Positions 29,039-37,465 of a stretch of DNA of 40,433 nucleotides are shown in pieces. Under the pieces are notes generated by a model, which ran no database searches, had not been told where the DNA came from, and saw nothing but the letters and a program-made list of their open reading frames with translations. The translations under genes and the position numbers were made by a program. Origin of the DNA: a virus; IMG/VR virus record IMGVR_UViG_3300015360_000011, positions 1-40,433 of that record. The stretch is one strand, 5' to 3'. Within the stretch, counting starts at the first letter, position 1, and every line of letters starts with the position of its first letter.

Positions 29039-29455
29039 TTATACTATATTTATGGGGATGTCAAGAGAGCTGTTTTTCTCTTGTACGATGTATATGTATC
29101 GCTCTAGGATCCCTTTGTAATTGGGAAAGATATCCCTCATGGCCTCCCTTGTCTTGGGGCATTTGGTAACGTTAAATACTAAAAGACGTTTAGAGGTGGT
29201 TAGATAGTAGGCAACATAGCACTCCTCCTCATCGTGCATCAATGAATAGAGAACTCGTTCCGTCGAAATAAAATACTTGGGATAACTACGTTCTTTGATC
29301 TCCACCGCCAATCTGACAATTACTGTCTTTCCATCACTGTATGAGAATTGATATGGTAGCTCCCCGGTTATTTCGTTCTCAGCTATTGTGAAACCATCAA
29401 ACCCTAGTCCTAGATCGGGTATCTTACTAGCTATTATACTTTGATAAGATGGCAT
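29039..29455 (-). CDS. PD-(D/E)xK nuclease-like protein
   Basis: A 138-residue protein from MPSYQSIIASKIPDLGLGFD. SYSDGKTVIVRLAVEIKERS, then PKYFISTERVLYSLM and CYVAYYLTTSKRLLVFNV follow the core of small PD-(D/E)xK enzymes, with acidic residues in the second strand and ExK in EIKERS. Such phage proteins may act in recombination or DNA breakdown. The ATG at 29455 has TATAAT (29462-29467) 6 nt upstream and no Shine-Dalgarno site. Starts at 29470 or 29479 in the same frame are possible. Confidence 0.55.
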   Translation of the reverse strand: MPSYQSIIASKIPDLGLGFDGFTIAENEITGELPYQFSYSDGKTVIVRLAVEIKERSYPKYFISTERVLYSLMHDEEECYVAYYLTTSKRLLVFNVTKCPKTREAMRDIFPNYKGILERYIYIVQEKNSSLDIPINIV

Positions 29456-29479
29456 ATTATTATTATACATTATAGCCAC

Positions 29480-29653
29480 GACAAAACTACCTATATAAAG
29501 CCCCGGTCATAGGTGGCTAAACTAGGTTAGAGATACTCCCTGTATAAGGTTGTATTCTCCCCATACCATTCTGCTTTTTTATCGACACCTCCTATCCGTT
29601 GCAGAATAGGGAGTCAGCATAATTGTGTGTCTGTGAGCCGAGTAACTGCTTGT
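29480..29653 (-). other. Intergenic stretch without a recognised gene
   Basis: Only very short ORFs of 13-15 codons occur. A weak stem, CTCCCTAT with ATAGGAG, covers an AGGAGG sequence near 29589-29613 (minus strand), which could be a regulatory leader of the nuclease-like gene. I see no tRNA-like fold. Confidence 0.4.
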
Positions 29654-29743
29654 CTAAGCTCTCACATCAAATGGTAGTGCAGTGGGGGTCGATTCAACGA
29701 CTCCTTCCTCTGTTTTATCTTGTATATTTGATAAGTTAAACAT
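29654..29743 (-). CDS. 29-residue peptide after a shared leader
   Basis: MFNLSNIQDKTEEGVVESTP with tail TALPFDVRA. It follows CCCCAGAGGGA and an A/T tract almost identical to the leader of the gene at 1192. Two promoters and an inverted repeat lie upstream, so it is the first ORF of the transcript that leads to the nuclease-like gene. Acidic; function unknown. An in-frame ATG 63 nt upstream lies too close to the -10 box to be used. Confidence 0.55.
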   Translation of the reverse strand: MFNLSNIQDKTEEGVVESTPTALPFDVRA

Positions 29744-29762
29744 AAAAAAATCCCTCTGGGGT

Positions 29763-29782
29763 GTATACCATAAATGATATAC
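29763..29782. promoter_or_regulatory. Candidate operator: 20-bp imperfect inverted repeat
   Basis: GTATACCAT and ATGATATAC are inverted repeats with one mismatch around AA. It lies just downstream of the predicted start at about 29802 and could bind a repressor such as the ribbon-helix-helix protein encoded in this operon. Confidence 0.45.
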
Positions 29783-29808
29783 AACCCAAAAGGATCTTGT
29801 TTTCATTT

Positions 29809-29837
29809 ATTATATCACCCCATTACAGTTTCTGCAA
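29809..29837 (-). promoter_or_regulatory. Sigma70-type promoter, chaperonin/nuclease operon
   Basis: On the minus strand TTGCAG (29832-29837), 17 bp, TATAAT (29809-29814). Perfect -10 and spacing. The predicted start is near 29802. Confidence 0.75.
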
Positions 29838-29844
29838 TAACTAA

Positions 29845-29872
29845 AATATATACCTAATTTGTTAAAAGTCAA
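29845..29872 (-). promoter_or_regulatory. Second, upstream promoter of the same operon
   Basis: TTGACT (29867-29872), 16 bp, TATATT (29845-29850) on the minus strand. A dyad CAAGT-ACAC-ACTTG (29870-29883) overlaps its -35 box and may be an operator. Confidence 0.6.
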
Positions 29873-29883
29873 GTACACACTTG

Positions 29884-30171
29884 TTACATTCCCGATTCGC
29901 CTAGTTTCTGTTGGCGTTTGATTAGTGCTTTAGTAATGACGTTTGCTTCATTTGGTAGTGAGTTTCCTAGTTGTTTAATTCCCTCCCCCGAGGCGCTCTG
30001 TGGGGGTTGTGGGGCTCCACCTGGTGCTGGGGCTCCTGGAGCAGTGGTGAGCGGGTTTCCGGGAACTGGAGCGTTTGCAGCGGGCGCTCCACCTGGAATG
30101 GCGGCGGTTGAAGCCTCCTGTCCAGAGCGACGTCTAAAGGATTCCTGAATTGCTGTTATGTCGATTGCCAT
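29884..30171 (-). CDS. Pro/Ala-rich virion-associated small protein
   Basis: A 95-residue protein. The middle is disordered (APAPGGAPQPPQSASGEG), with short helices at both ends (ITAIQESFRRRSG, VITKALIKRQQKL). Last gene of the virion module, after the large internal-virion-like gene; perhaps a cargo or assembly factor. TACAAT (30178-30183) lies 6 nt before the ATG, overlapping the upstream stop. Confidence 0.65.
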   Translation of the reverse strand: MAIDITAIQESFRRRSGQEASTAAIPGGAPAANAPVPGNPLTTAPGAPAPGGAPQPPQSASGEGIKQLGNSLPNEANVITKALIKRQQKLGESGM

Positions 30172-30175
30172 ATAT

Positions 30176-32665
30176 TTATTGTACTCCTACTTGGGTCCCC
30201 TGCGGCGCTATAAATGGATTTTTTACTAACATCTCTCTGATATTAGTAAACCAATCCCTGGCCGATTTCTCACTACTATATTCGGTTGGCATATTAGCCA
30301 TCATGACTTCATATTCTCCAGCGTTAAGAACTCCAGCTCCGCGAGCTTGGTTAACTAGGCCCGCAGCAAGCGATCTCATGTTGTTATAACTTTTAACCTT
30401 ATCTGATAATTCTTGATTTGTTATCTTTTTAATAGATTGTTCTCCGGCCTTTAATACTCCAGTTATTCCAACCGAAGTTTTTCCAATTGAGAGAGACTTT
30501 CCATCTTTGGAGAAGTAGAGATTTTCCATTACTCCCAGACCCTTTTCAAGTGATTCTTGCAATCTTTGGGAGTTAGTTTCTTTTGTTACGCCATTAACCG
30601 TCTCAACCTGAGCCGCTATTGCCTTGAGTTCTGTTATGTTTTTCCCGCCAGTTGCCTGGAGATCCGCCAGCATTGCCAGTCCTATCTCCTCTTGTGTTGG
30701 CAGACCATTTCCAGATGGCGCTCCTGCCGCTGAATTTTCACCAAATCCATATTCTTTTAGACCAGATTCTGGGACCTGAATTATCTCTCCCGTCTTACTA
30801 TTCTTAACATCGTATGTTTTTTCTGGTGCAGTGGGAGCCTCAGGAGCTCCTGGTATTGCCGTCTGTTCAGAGGTGGGTGCACTTGATACTCCGCCGTTAT
30901 CACTATTTTGTTGACTGAATTTTTTAGTTAGTGCGTCTTGGATTCCCTGTGCAACAACCCCCATGTCTACATTCTTAAACATTCCAGTGCCATTACTTTT
31001 TATTTTTCTAATCAAGGCTATTTGGGTTTCTTTTTTGTTCCAGAGTGTTCTAAGGGCCTGTAATCCTCCGACCGAAGCAACTGCTACCGCTCCAGCTACG
31101 GGATTTGAAGTTGTAGCTATAGCATTTAATCCAGCCATTGCGGGGAATGATTGTAGTAGTTTTTGAACTAAATCTCCAGAGATTGCCTTATCTCCCCTTA
31201 CTATTGATTGGCCCATCTTTTTATAAGCCATGTCGTACAACTGAGTTAATTGGTTTAGGTTTTTTACATCCTCAGAGTCTATTCCTTTTTCTAATTGTCT
31301 CTTGAAGAAGTCTGATACCGAGGCGAATGTGCTAGTTGTTATATTAGTAGTCCCACTATCTCCAAACGCCGACTCTCCGAGACCTTGAAATTTTGTTTTA
31401 AGACTTTGGATTTGTACCCATGTTAAATTTCCGTCAGTTGTGGGCCATTTAGCAATATCGTCTATTGTAAGCTGTAATGCCTCTACTGCTCCCGATGTTC
31501 CAATATTCCCCTGTTCTGGTGCCAGTTTTTTCAGCATAGAGGAGAGTTCTTCGATCACTGTTTGGTGTGCAACTCCCCCTGGTTGCTTAGTTAGGGCGTC
31601 ATCTAGCTTACCCATTACTTCATTTTTTCTCTTAACAAAGTAATCAACCAAATCCTGCCCGGTCATTCCAGGCTTCCAATTCTGAACGTCGCGAGCGACA
31701 ATTTCTTTTGATGGATCCAATCCCGTTAAATGTTTGAATTTAGCGGTTTCTGAGGGAGCCCACCCGATTATGCGATTTAACATATTTACAGGTCTTTTTT
31801 CTACTGCTTCTTTTATTTTTGAACCTGCTCCAAATACTCCAGCAATCACTCCGCCCGTTGCGGCACCAGCTCCAGCTCCCTTCATGGTTCGCTTCCACCA
31901 TTCTTCACTGCTGTCAGTGTCAGTTATTCCAGAGACTGCCCCACTCGCTGCTCCATTTGCCATGCCGGTCATTACTTTCTGGACTAAACTAGCGCCCTCC
32001 AAAGCCTTTGCTGTAGGCATAAGCCATGTGGCAGCCTCCCCCATTACTCCAACAGACTTGCGGGATGCAAATTTTAAGTTGGCATTATTGAATGAAATTA
32101 GAGTTTTCCTAGGAGTATTCATGTCTGGGTGAAGTGGGTTATTATATCCAGTATCAGTTAATACGTCTGTTTTTCCTTGATCTTTCAAATCCCCCTCAGT
32201 TATCCCAGATTTTGCCCTATAATCCTCTACTTGGGTACTAAGTTCTCCACCAGTTTTTTCTATTCCAGCAGACACAGATCTTCCTTCTGCGAGTAAAGCA
32301 GCCTTTTTTAAGGGATCATTTTCATTTCTAGCCATTAGGGCTAGTTCTCTCATCTTTGCACCTTGATCTTTTTGCTGTGCACCAACCTTTCCGATAACAT
32401 CTTCTCCCCCAAGCACTCCTTTTCCTAATTTATATCCACCCGTGACAATATCAACTACCCCCTTAATTCTAGGAGTTAAGAAATTCGCAATCGAGCCCAC
32501 CACTCCGCCAGATTTTTCTGGTGCTACTGTCTGTGTCGATGTAGGCTCTGTGTTGAAATTTTGTGCCCCGCTTTTCTGCTGAATAAGGCTTGCAATATCT
32601 TCATCCTTATATCCCTTAGCTTTGGCAGCTGTAATAAATTGTTGTAATTTGTTTGGATCTATCAC
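30176..32665 (-). CDS. Large internal virion or DNA-ejection protein
   Basis: An 829-residue protein. The N-terminus (ITAAKAKGYKDEDIASLIQQ) is a short helical motif often found at the start of very large phage proteins. Residues about 200-270 include small-residue-rich, membrane-active-like helices (GAGAGAATGGVIAGVFGAG). Long helical regions follow, then a Pro/Ala linker near 600. No enzymatic motif is seen. In short-tailed phages, one or more such Ala/Gly-rich proteins ride in the head and build the ejection channel. It starts at GTG with TTAGGAGCAAT upstream. Confidence 0.65.
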   Translation of the reverse strand: MIDPNKLQQFITAAKAKGYKDEDIASLIQQKSGAQNFNTEPTSTQTVAPEKSGGVVGSIANFLTPRIKGVVDIVTGGYKLGKGVLGGEDVIGKVGAQQKDQGAKMRELALMARNENDPLKKAALLAEGRSVSAGIEKTGGELSTQVEDYRAKSGITEGDLKDQGKTDVLTDTGYNNPLHPDMNTPRKTLISFNNANLKFASRKSVGVMGEAATWLMPTAKALEGASLVQKVMTGMANGAASGAVSGITDTDSSEEWWKRTMKGAGAGAATGGVIAGVFGAGSKIKEAVEKRPVNMLNRIIGWAPSETAKFKHLTGLDPSKEIVARDVQNWKPGMTGQDLVDYFVKRKNEVMGKLDDALTKQPGGVAHQTVIEELSSMLKKLAPEQGNIGTSGAVEALQLTIDDIAKWPTTDGNLTWVQIQSLKTKFQGLGESAFGDSGTTNITTSTFASVSDFFKRQLEKGIDSEDVKNLNQLTQLYDMAYKKMGQSIVRGDKAISGDLVQKLLQSFPAMAGLNAIATTSNPVAGAVAVASVGGLQALRTLWNKKETQIALIRKIKSNGTGMFKNVDMGVVAQGIQDALTKKFSQQNSDNGGVSSAPTSEQTAIPGAPEAPTAPEKTYDVKNSKTGEIIQVPESGLKEYGFGENSAAGAPSGNGLPTQEEIGLAMLADLQATGGKNITELKAIAAQVETVNGVTKETNSQRLQESLEKGLGVMENLYFSKDGKSLSIGKTSVGITGVLKAGEQSIKKITNQELSDKVKSYNNMRSLAAGLVNQARGAGVLNAGEYEVMMANMPTEYSSEKSARDWFTNIREMLVKNPFIAPQGTQVGVQ

Positions 32666-33615
32666 ATTGCTCCTAACATGGTGGCATATAAATCATTTAA
32701 ATCTTTATTTCTATTTGCTTGTTCTGTATTAACTTTTGTCGGTCCCACCAATACATATGATCCATTACTACTAGCATTAAAATTATTTGTTTTTGTTGGT
32801 ATTGTTATTCCTGTTGTGCCCTTACCACTCCCGTCTTTATAAGTCGTGTATTTCTTCATTGCGTTATCAAAACTCTGTTGGTCAGATACTGTTTTACCAA
32901 GGCGCCTTAACATGTCGCTAGTTGATCCTGATAAGTCGGTGACTCCAGCGGCTCCTGCGGCTGACTGAATTTTACGGTAGTAGTCTTGTTCACTGCGAGC
33001 GTCATCAGTTGCTTTCTGCCATTCCATATCACTAATGGTGTTGCCCCTAGACCACTTGGCATATATCTGGTCTATAGACGTTTGTCTGTCTGCGGTAAAC
33101 CCGGTGAGAGCCCGGGCATTACGATCAACGAGGGCGGAATATTGGAATTGAAGTGGTTGTAGATCCATCTCTTGTCCTTGCATTGCAAGTCCAGTTTTAA
33201 CTCCAATACCCTGCATTCCTTCGCTGATTGCCCCTTGAATGCGTCCTAGTCCAGTAGTGAGCTTAGATAGATTCTCCTGCATTGGCTGACCCTCTGCGGC
33301 GACCATGCGGTTTTTCATGGCCTCTGTAACCATAGATTCGCGGGTACGCCCAGCGATGTTTTCTGGTAGTCCGCTTATTGTGTCTTCTAGTCTGTTAATT
33401 TCTTTTGAGATGTTCCCGGCGGTAGTCCTGAGTTGCGGGATCCCTGCTTCGTTTTCTAGGTTTGTGTAAATGTCTAGAGGTTTCTCTCGAGCGGACATTG
33501 CAGCCATCAGGGGATCAATCATTTTCTGCTCTCCCGCAAACTGTGTGTCAAGATATGATCCGACTGTTGGGACTCCTGAGATGTCTGGTGCTGTCGCTTC
33601 TCGTATTTCTGGCAT
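32662..33615 (-). CDS. Virion protein, helical, probable internal/ejection component
   Basis: A 317-residue protein. Mainly helical (EINRLEDTISGLPENI, KLTTGLGRIQGAISEGMQGI, RNARALTGFTADRQTSIDQI), with a flexible Gly/Thr/Asn-rich C-terminus (YVLVGPTKVN and DLYATMLGAM at the end). Its neighbour is the 829-residue protein, which it overlaps by 4 bp. There is no Shine-Dalgarno site: TATAAT (33623-33628) ends 7 nt before the ATG. Confidence 0.65.
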   Translation of the reverse strand: MPEIREATAPDISGVPTVGSYLDTQFAGEQKMIDPLMAAMSAREKPLDIYTNLENEAGIPQLRTTAGNISKEINRLEDTISGLPENIAGRTRESMVTEAMKNRMVAAEGQPMQENLSKLTTGLGRIQGAISEGMQGIGVKTGLAMQGQEMDLQPLQFQYSALVDRNARALTGFTADRQTSIDQIYAKWSRGNTISDMEWQKATDDARSEQDYYRKIQSAAGAAGVTDLSGSTSDMLRRLGKTVSDQQSFDNAMKKYTTYKDGSGKGTTGITIPTKTNNFNASSNGSYVLVGPTKVNTEQANRNKDLNDLYATMLGAM

Positions 33616-33631
33616 ATTTTTAATTATACAC

Positions 33632-33901
33632 TTATGAAAGCGTTATACTTTTCCAAGTAGACCCCGTATAGACATATAACTTAAAATCGTCAGTTTGGAA
33701 GTATAGCGCCCCTGCTAGTTCTCCAGTTGTGGGTCTCTCACTTGCAATTCCTGCTCTAATAAATCTTACACCCTCTCCGACATGCCTAGTTTTTATCGTT
33801 CCACTAGGTATCATCGTCTGAGTAATTCTCCCATTTAGGGATCGGTCAACCTCAGATTTAATCATCCCTTCAATAATTATCTCGTCTTTGTCGTCGATCA
33901 T
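33632..33901 (-). CDS. Tail-fibre-end type small protein
   Basis: An 89-residue protein. ERPTTGELAGALYFQTDDF, then LYVYTGSTWKSITLS at the end matches the short beta-type domain that ends many phage tail fibres and appears as stand-alone proteins. The start overlaps the nozzle gene's stop (ATGA); AGGGGAG precedes it. Confidence 0.78.
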   Translation of the reverse strand: MIDDKDEIIIEGMIKSEVDRSLNGRITQTMIPSGTIKTRHVGEGVRFIRAGIASERPTTGELAGALYFQTDDFKLYVYTGSTWKSITLS

Positions 33902-36900
33902 ATTCGGGACTCCCCTGCTAGGTCATCGAACTCCAAGGCTGTGCCGTAGTATTCTGGACTTGTGGTGTTAGTTGTAGCTATGATTGTTGATACCTGGAAC
34001 TCGTTGAACCTATTGTCGTTGTTTGGGAGCTGGGTTCGTAGTTCTTTCTTGTCGGCAGTATTTTCAGTTCCAAGAGGTGTCCAAGAATCATTGCGATCTA
34101 ATTTTATTTCATTTGAGATAGCATCTCCGCTGACTAATTTCTTAAAGTATGAGCGTAGGTAGAATAATAATTTCTCGTTTGAAATCTTGCCCAGATCAGA
34201 AATCAAGGACTCATAGCGTCCGCTAAGGAACGGTGAGTTGTCGGGAGATACCACGTCTATCCCATATGTTGTGTTGTATTGCCACGAGATCATTAGCTCT
34301 TTCCCCACGGGGTAAGTCATGCCGATTCTGAGTCCTGTGGCCTTTTTTATACCAATCGACAGCGGGTAGTCATATGAGAGCGACGGGGGGATAACATCTG
34401 AAATCTGACCGTATGCGTAAACTCCCTGAGAGAAGTCTGCACTATCCGTATTTAATCCCATTCCAAGGTGCACTAGGGACCTCCAGGTACAGGTGGCCTT
34501 GGGGGCTACCTCAATATATTTTTTATCGGTCATTCTAGGCATTCGCTTAATCACCTTTACCTCTCCACCATTAAACTCACAGTAGTCTCCAGAGTATCCA
34601 GCCACAAATCCTAGCGGTTCTCCAGAAATTATAGAGTTTACCGCCCCTTGCTTTACTGGCACGAAATCGTTATAAGTTTTACTAGTCCCGTCCCACATGA
34701 ACAAGAATCCGTAGTCGTAGTCAAAGATATTGTTGCCGAGGGCGATCCCTGCGACTAGGTATCCTCTCCATAGTCCAAGACATCTAATATTAAACCCCGA
34801 CGGTAGCGTTATGGCGTGGGGGTTATATATGGCCCCGTCCCAGGTAGCAATATACCTACCATTTGCGATGGCTAGTTTATTTCCAATCTGTTCACAATGA
34901 TGATAGTCGGAATCGACTAAGAATTGATAGTAAGTGTGGAAGTCTGCCGTCTCTAGATCAGACGCCGTAGTTGTTACCACGGTCCCATCAGCAACTGTCG
35001 AGGTAAGGTGGAAGTGATACGAGGCCCCAATAAGGGGGGTCCACGCTGTAAGGGTAAATTCATAGTCGCCAGTGTTAAGGTTAGCAAGCAATACAGTCGC
35101 CACCGCTACTTCTTTATTTAAGGCGTCATGAATTGTGAGAGTCCAGTTGCCAGTTCCCTTGGCTGCGATGTTTACCTCCAGGGTTTTCTGAGGATCCTTG
35201 GCTGGCACGAATGTTTGCCGATGTGTAGCCGCCTCACTTATCGCGGTAGTTAAAGTATAGGTGTTTCCAGAAGTGTTTAGCTCTTGGTCTAGGTCTCGTC
35301 TTGTAGTTGGAGCCGAGAATGGCACGTCAGTTGTAAATACAGCGGTGGCTACATTAGTAAGCGTGTTTGCTCCAGAAGTTTCATCAGTCAGGGCATTGTC
35401 TAATTGATGATATGCAACTAGGTTTGCAGAACCTCCAGAAGTTTCAATCAGGTTATTGGTAACCTGTTCCCCTGCGGTACGAACATCGCTCCACAGTCGG
35501 ACATCATCAACCTTGGCTGGTAGAAAGTTCTCTGCAGCTCCTGCGGCATTAAAACTAGCCCCGATTGCGTATAGGGCTGTGCTGTTATAAATAGAAGTTA
35601 ATGTGCCAGTAGAGTTTCCGATAGTAACGGCGTCTACGTAGAAAGTTGCCAGGGAGGTCGAGGCTTTCCAGGTAACTCCGAATCTATACCATTGAGATGA
35701 GATTAATCCAGCTGAAATAGTTTTTGTTAGGAATTCCTCATTCGTCCCATTTGAGGATATTGCAAGGGTCATTTGATGGGATGTTGTTGTTACTAATCCT
35801 TGATCATTAATCACGTTGATAGTAGGGGTTGTTGTCCCGGTATATGATGTGTAGTAGTCGAGATTAATACGCCCAGCCCCACCAGCACCTCCCGAGTTAG
35901 TGTTTCCAACTCCACCAGCAGCTCCTGGTGCAGTTATTAGTGCCGATCCAAGAGTGGCTGTTTGAGCCTTAATAAGAATTGATCCTCCAGCTCCGCCTCC
36001 TCCACCAGTTTCCCATGATGTAGCCCCTACTACGCCTCCAGATATTATTGATCCAGTTATGGTTATTGTAGTTCCAGAAATAAATATTATTGCGCCTCCT
36101 GCCCCGCCAGCGTTCCCTGGATCTGGTGCGTGACCACCTCCAACCCTGGCTCCTCCACCTCCTCCTCCCATTAACATGGTAGTTAGGTCAGTAGTTCCCA
36201 CTACCGATCCACCATATCCCCAAGAGCTTGAACCGCCGCCATTGACTCCAGCCACACCATTACCTCCACCTCCTCCTGAGCCCGACTGATAGTCAGATCC
36301 CGCACCACCACCATTGCCGTTAGCTGCTGTTAGCTCATTTGCCCCCAGCCCTGGAGTTCCTTCCCCTTGTAGTGCATTAGTAGTTGCGCCAGCCGTTCCC
36401 CCCCTAAACCCTTTACCAGTTCCACTAATTGTTCCGGTTCCAGTTATGGTTCCACTAGCCACAAACCCAAGTATCCCACCAACTGTTCCATTCCAAGCCT
36501 TGGCGGTTAGGGTAATTCCAGAGTTAATGGTTACGTTTGTATATTGTTTAAATACGAGTACTTGCGCACCAGTTGTGTATGAGTTGGAGAGCACAGCATC
36601 TAGGGTGATTGTTCCAGCAGTATATCCATTAACAGTGCGACGCTCCCACTTACCAGCTCCTGTCCCCTGAGTTTGATGAATCATGATAAGTTGCCCGACT
36701 GCGAAACTAGCATTGGTTGCAGATAAAGTGCTTGCAGCAGCTGTACCTGTACAGGCCGAGTCTATTGGGGTGTCGGTTGTGTTAATTGAAACAGTATATG
36801 CCCCGTCAGAACCGTTTCCAAAATAACCAGAAATACCATTAAGGTAAAAGTTATATGATCTCTGATTACCATTCTTGAGCCATTTAGAGACTAGGGTTTT

Positions 36901-37464
36901 AGTCTCCCCAACTGCTGGGAGAGAGGATAACTTAACAAATATCTCTTGTGAAATATCTGAGGTTTGTGAAAGTGAGGCTGAGTCTGGGGCCGTAGCATAC
37001 TGAGTAGTTCCATTTAGGGTTAGAGAGTGGGTGTTTGTTGGGATTCCACCCTCTGCTCCAAGAAAGTCATCAACAAAGGTTGGGGTGGAGGTGAGGGGAC
37101 CGTAGCGTCCTATTACTTTGTCACTAGGATAATATAAATATCCGTCTTCCCCGTAGTATTTAAGACCATTCCCACTATTGTTGGCTATAGTGCGCAGATT
37201 AGTCCAGGTATGATTATTGGCGTGTTTGTAAAGGTTTCCAGCATTGCCGATTAAATATGTATTCGTTCCCTGCCGGTCACCCGCCATCACCAAATCAACT
37301 ACGACCGAACCTGATTCTTTTACCGTTCGGGGAAGGAGCGTTAACTTATTTGGCTCGGAGCGGTAGTTGACCGATTCGGCCCACAAGAATGTAGACTTAC
37401 CTCCCTCCTTTTCGCTTTCGGAAAGTCCGGAAAACCTTTTAATCTCTAGTGGGATTTTGGCCAT
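33898..37464 (-). CDS. Large tail nozzle-like protein with LamG domain interrupted by a glycine-rich insertion
   Basis: A 1188-residue protein from MAKIPLEIKRFSGLSES (ATG at 37464, right after the adaptor stop; a longer frame start is unlikely). The N-terminal ~140 residues and the C-terminal ~330 (YYQFLVDSDYHHCEQIGNK, IATWDGAIYNPHAI, FLFMWDGTSKTYN) resemble beta-propeller tail-tube/nozzle proteins of short-tailed phages. Between them a LamG/concanavalin-like domain starts at SLTLNGTTQYATAPDSASLS (about 148) and is cut after NFYLN (about 209). A ~340-residue domain with FAVGQLIMIHQTQGTGAG and long Gly runs follows. LamG resumes at NDQGLVTTTSHQMTLAIS (about 552) and ends near 700. It probably forms the tail tip and binds host glycans. 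Confidence 0.78.
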   Translation of the reverse strand: MAKIPLEIKRFSGLSESEKEGGKSTFLWAESVNYRSEPNKLTLLPRTVKESGSVVVDLVMAGDRQGTNTYLIGNAGNLYKHANNHTWTNLRTIANNSGNGLKYYGEDGYLYYPSDKVIGRYGPLTSTPTFVDDFLGAEGGIPTNTHSLTLNGTTQYATAPDSASLSQTSDISQEIFVKLSSLPAVGETKTLVSKWLKNGNQRSYNFYLNGISGYFGNGSDGAYTVSINTTDTPIDSACTGTAAASTLSATNASFAVGQLIMIHQTQGTGAGKWERRTVNGYTAGTITLDAVLSNSYTTGAQVLVFKQYTNVTINSGITLTAKAWNGTVGGILGFVASGTITGTGTISGTGKGFRGGTAGATTNALQGEGTPGLGANELTAANGNGGGAGSDYQSGSGGGGGNGVAGVNGGGSSSWGYGGSVVGTTDLTTMLMGGGGGGARVGGGHAPDPGNAGGAGGAIIFISGTTITITGSIISGGVVGATSWETGGGGGAGGSILIKAQTATLGSALITAPGAAGGVGNTNSGGAGGAGRINLDYYTSYTGTTTPTINVINDQGLVTTTSHQMTLAISSNGTNEEFLTKTISAGLISSQWYRFGVTWKASTSLATFYVDAVTIGNSTGTLTSIYNSTALYAIGASFNAAGAAENFLPAKVDDVRLWSDVRTAGEQVTNNLIETSGGSANLVAYHQLDNALTDETSGANTLTNVATAVFTTDVPFSAPTTRRDLDQELNTSGNTYTLTTAISEAATHRQTFVPAKDPQKTLEVNIAAKGTGNWTLTIHDALNKEVAVATVLLANLNTGDYEFTLTAWTPLIGASYHFHLTSTVADGTVVTTTASDLETADFHTYYQFLVDSDYHHCEQIGNKLAIANGRYIATWDGAIYNPHAITLPSGFNIRCLGLWRGYLVAGIALGNNIFDYDYGFLFMWDGTSKTYNDFVPVKQGAVNSIISGEPLGFVAGYSGDYCEFNGGEVKVIKRMPRMTDKKYIEVAPKATCTWRSLVHLGMGLNTDSADFSQGVYAYGQISDVIPPSLSYDYPLSIGIKKATGLRIGMTYPVGKELMISWQYNTTYGIDVVSPDNSPFLSGRYESLISDLGKISNEKLLFYLRSYFKKLVSGDAISNEIKLDRNDSWTPLGTENTADKKELRTQLPNNDNRFNEFQVSTIIATTNTTSPEYYGTALEFDDLAGESRI

Positions 37465-37465
37465 A

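Noticed and set aside
29480-29653. Possible tRNA or structured RNA gene
   Set aside because: I looked for a GGTTCNANTCC T-arm and a matching acceptor stem on both strands and found none; only a weak hairpin is present.
29654-29806. 50-residue in-frame extension of the 29-aa ORF
   Set aside because: The upstream ATG starts about 2 nt after the -10 box, before the expected transcription start; the later ATG has the ribosome site.
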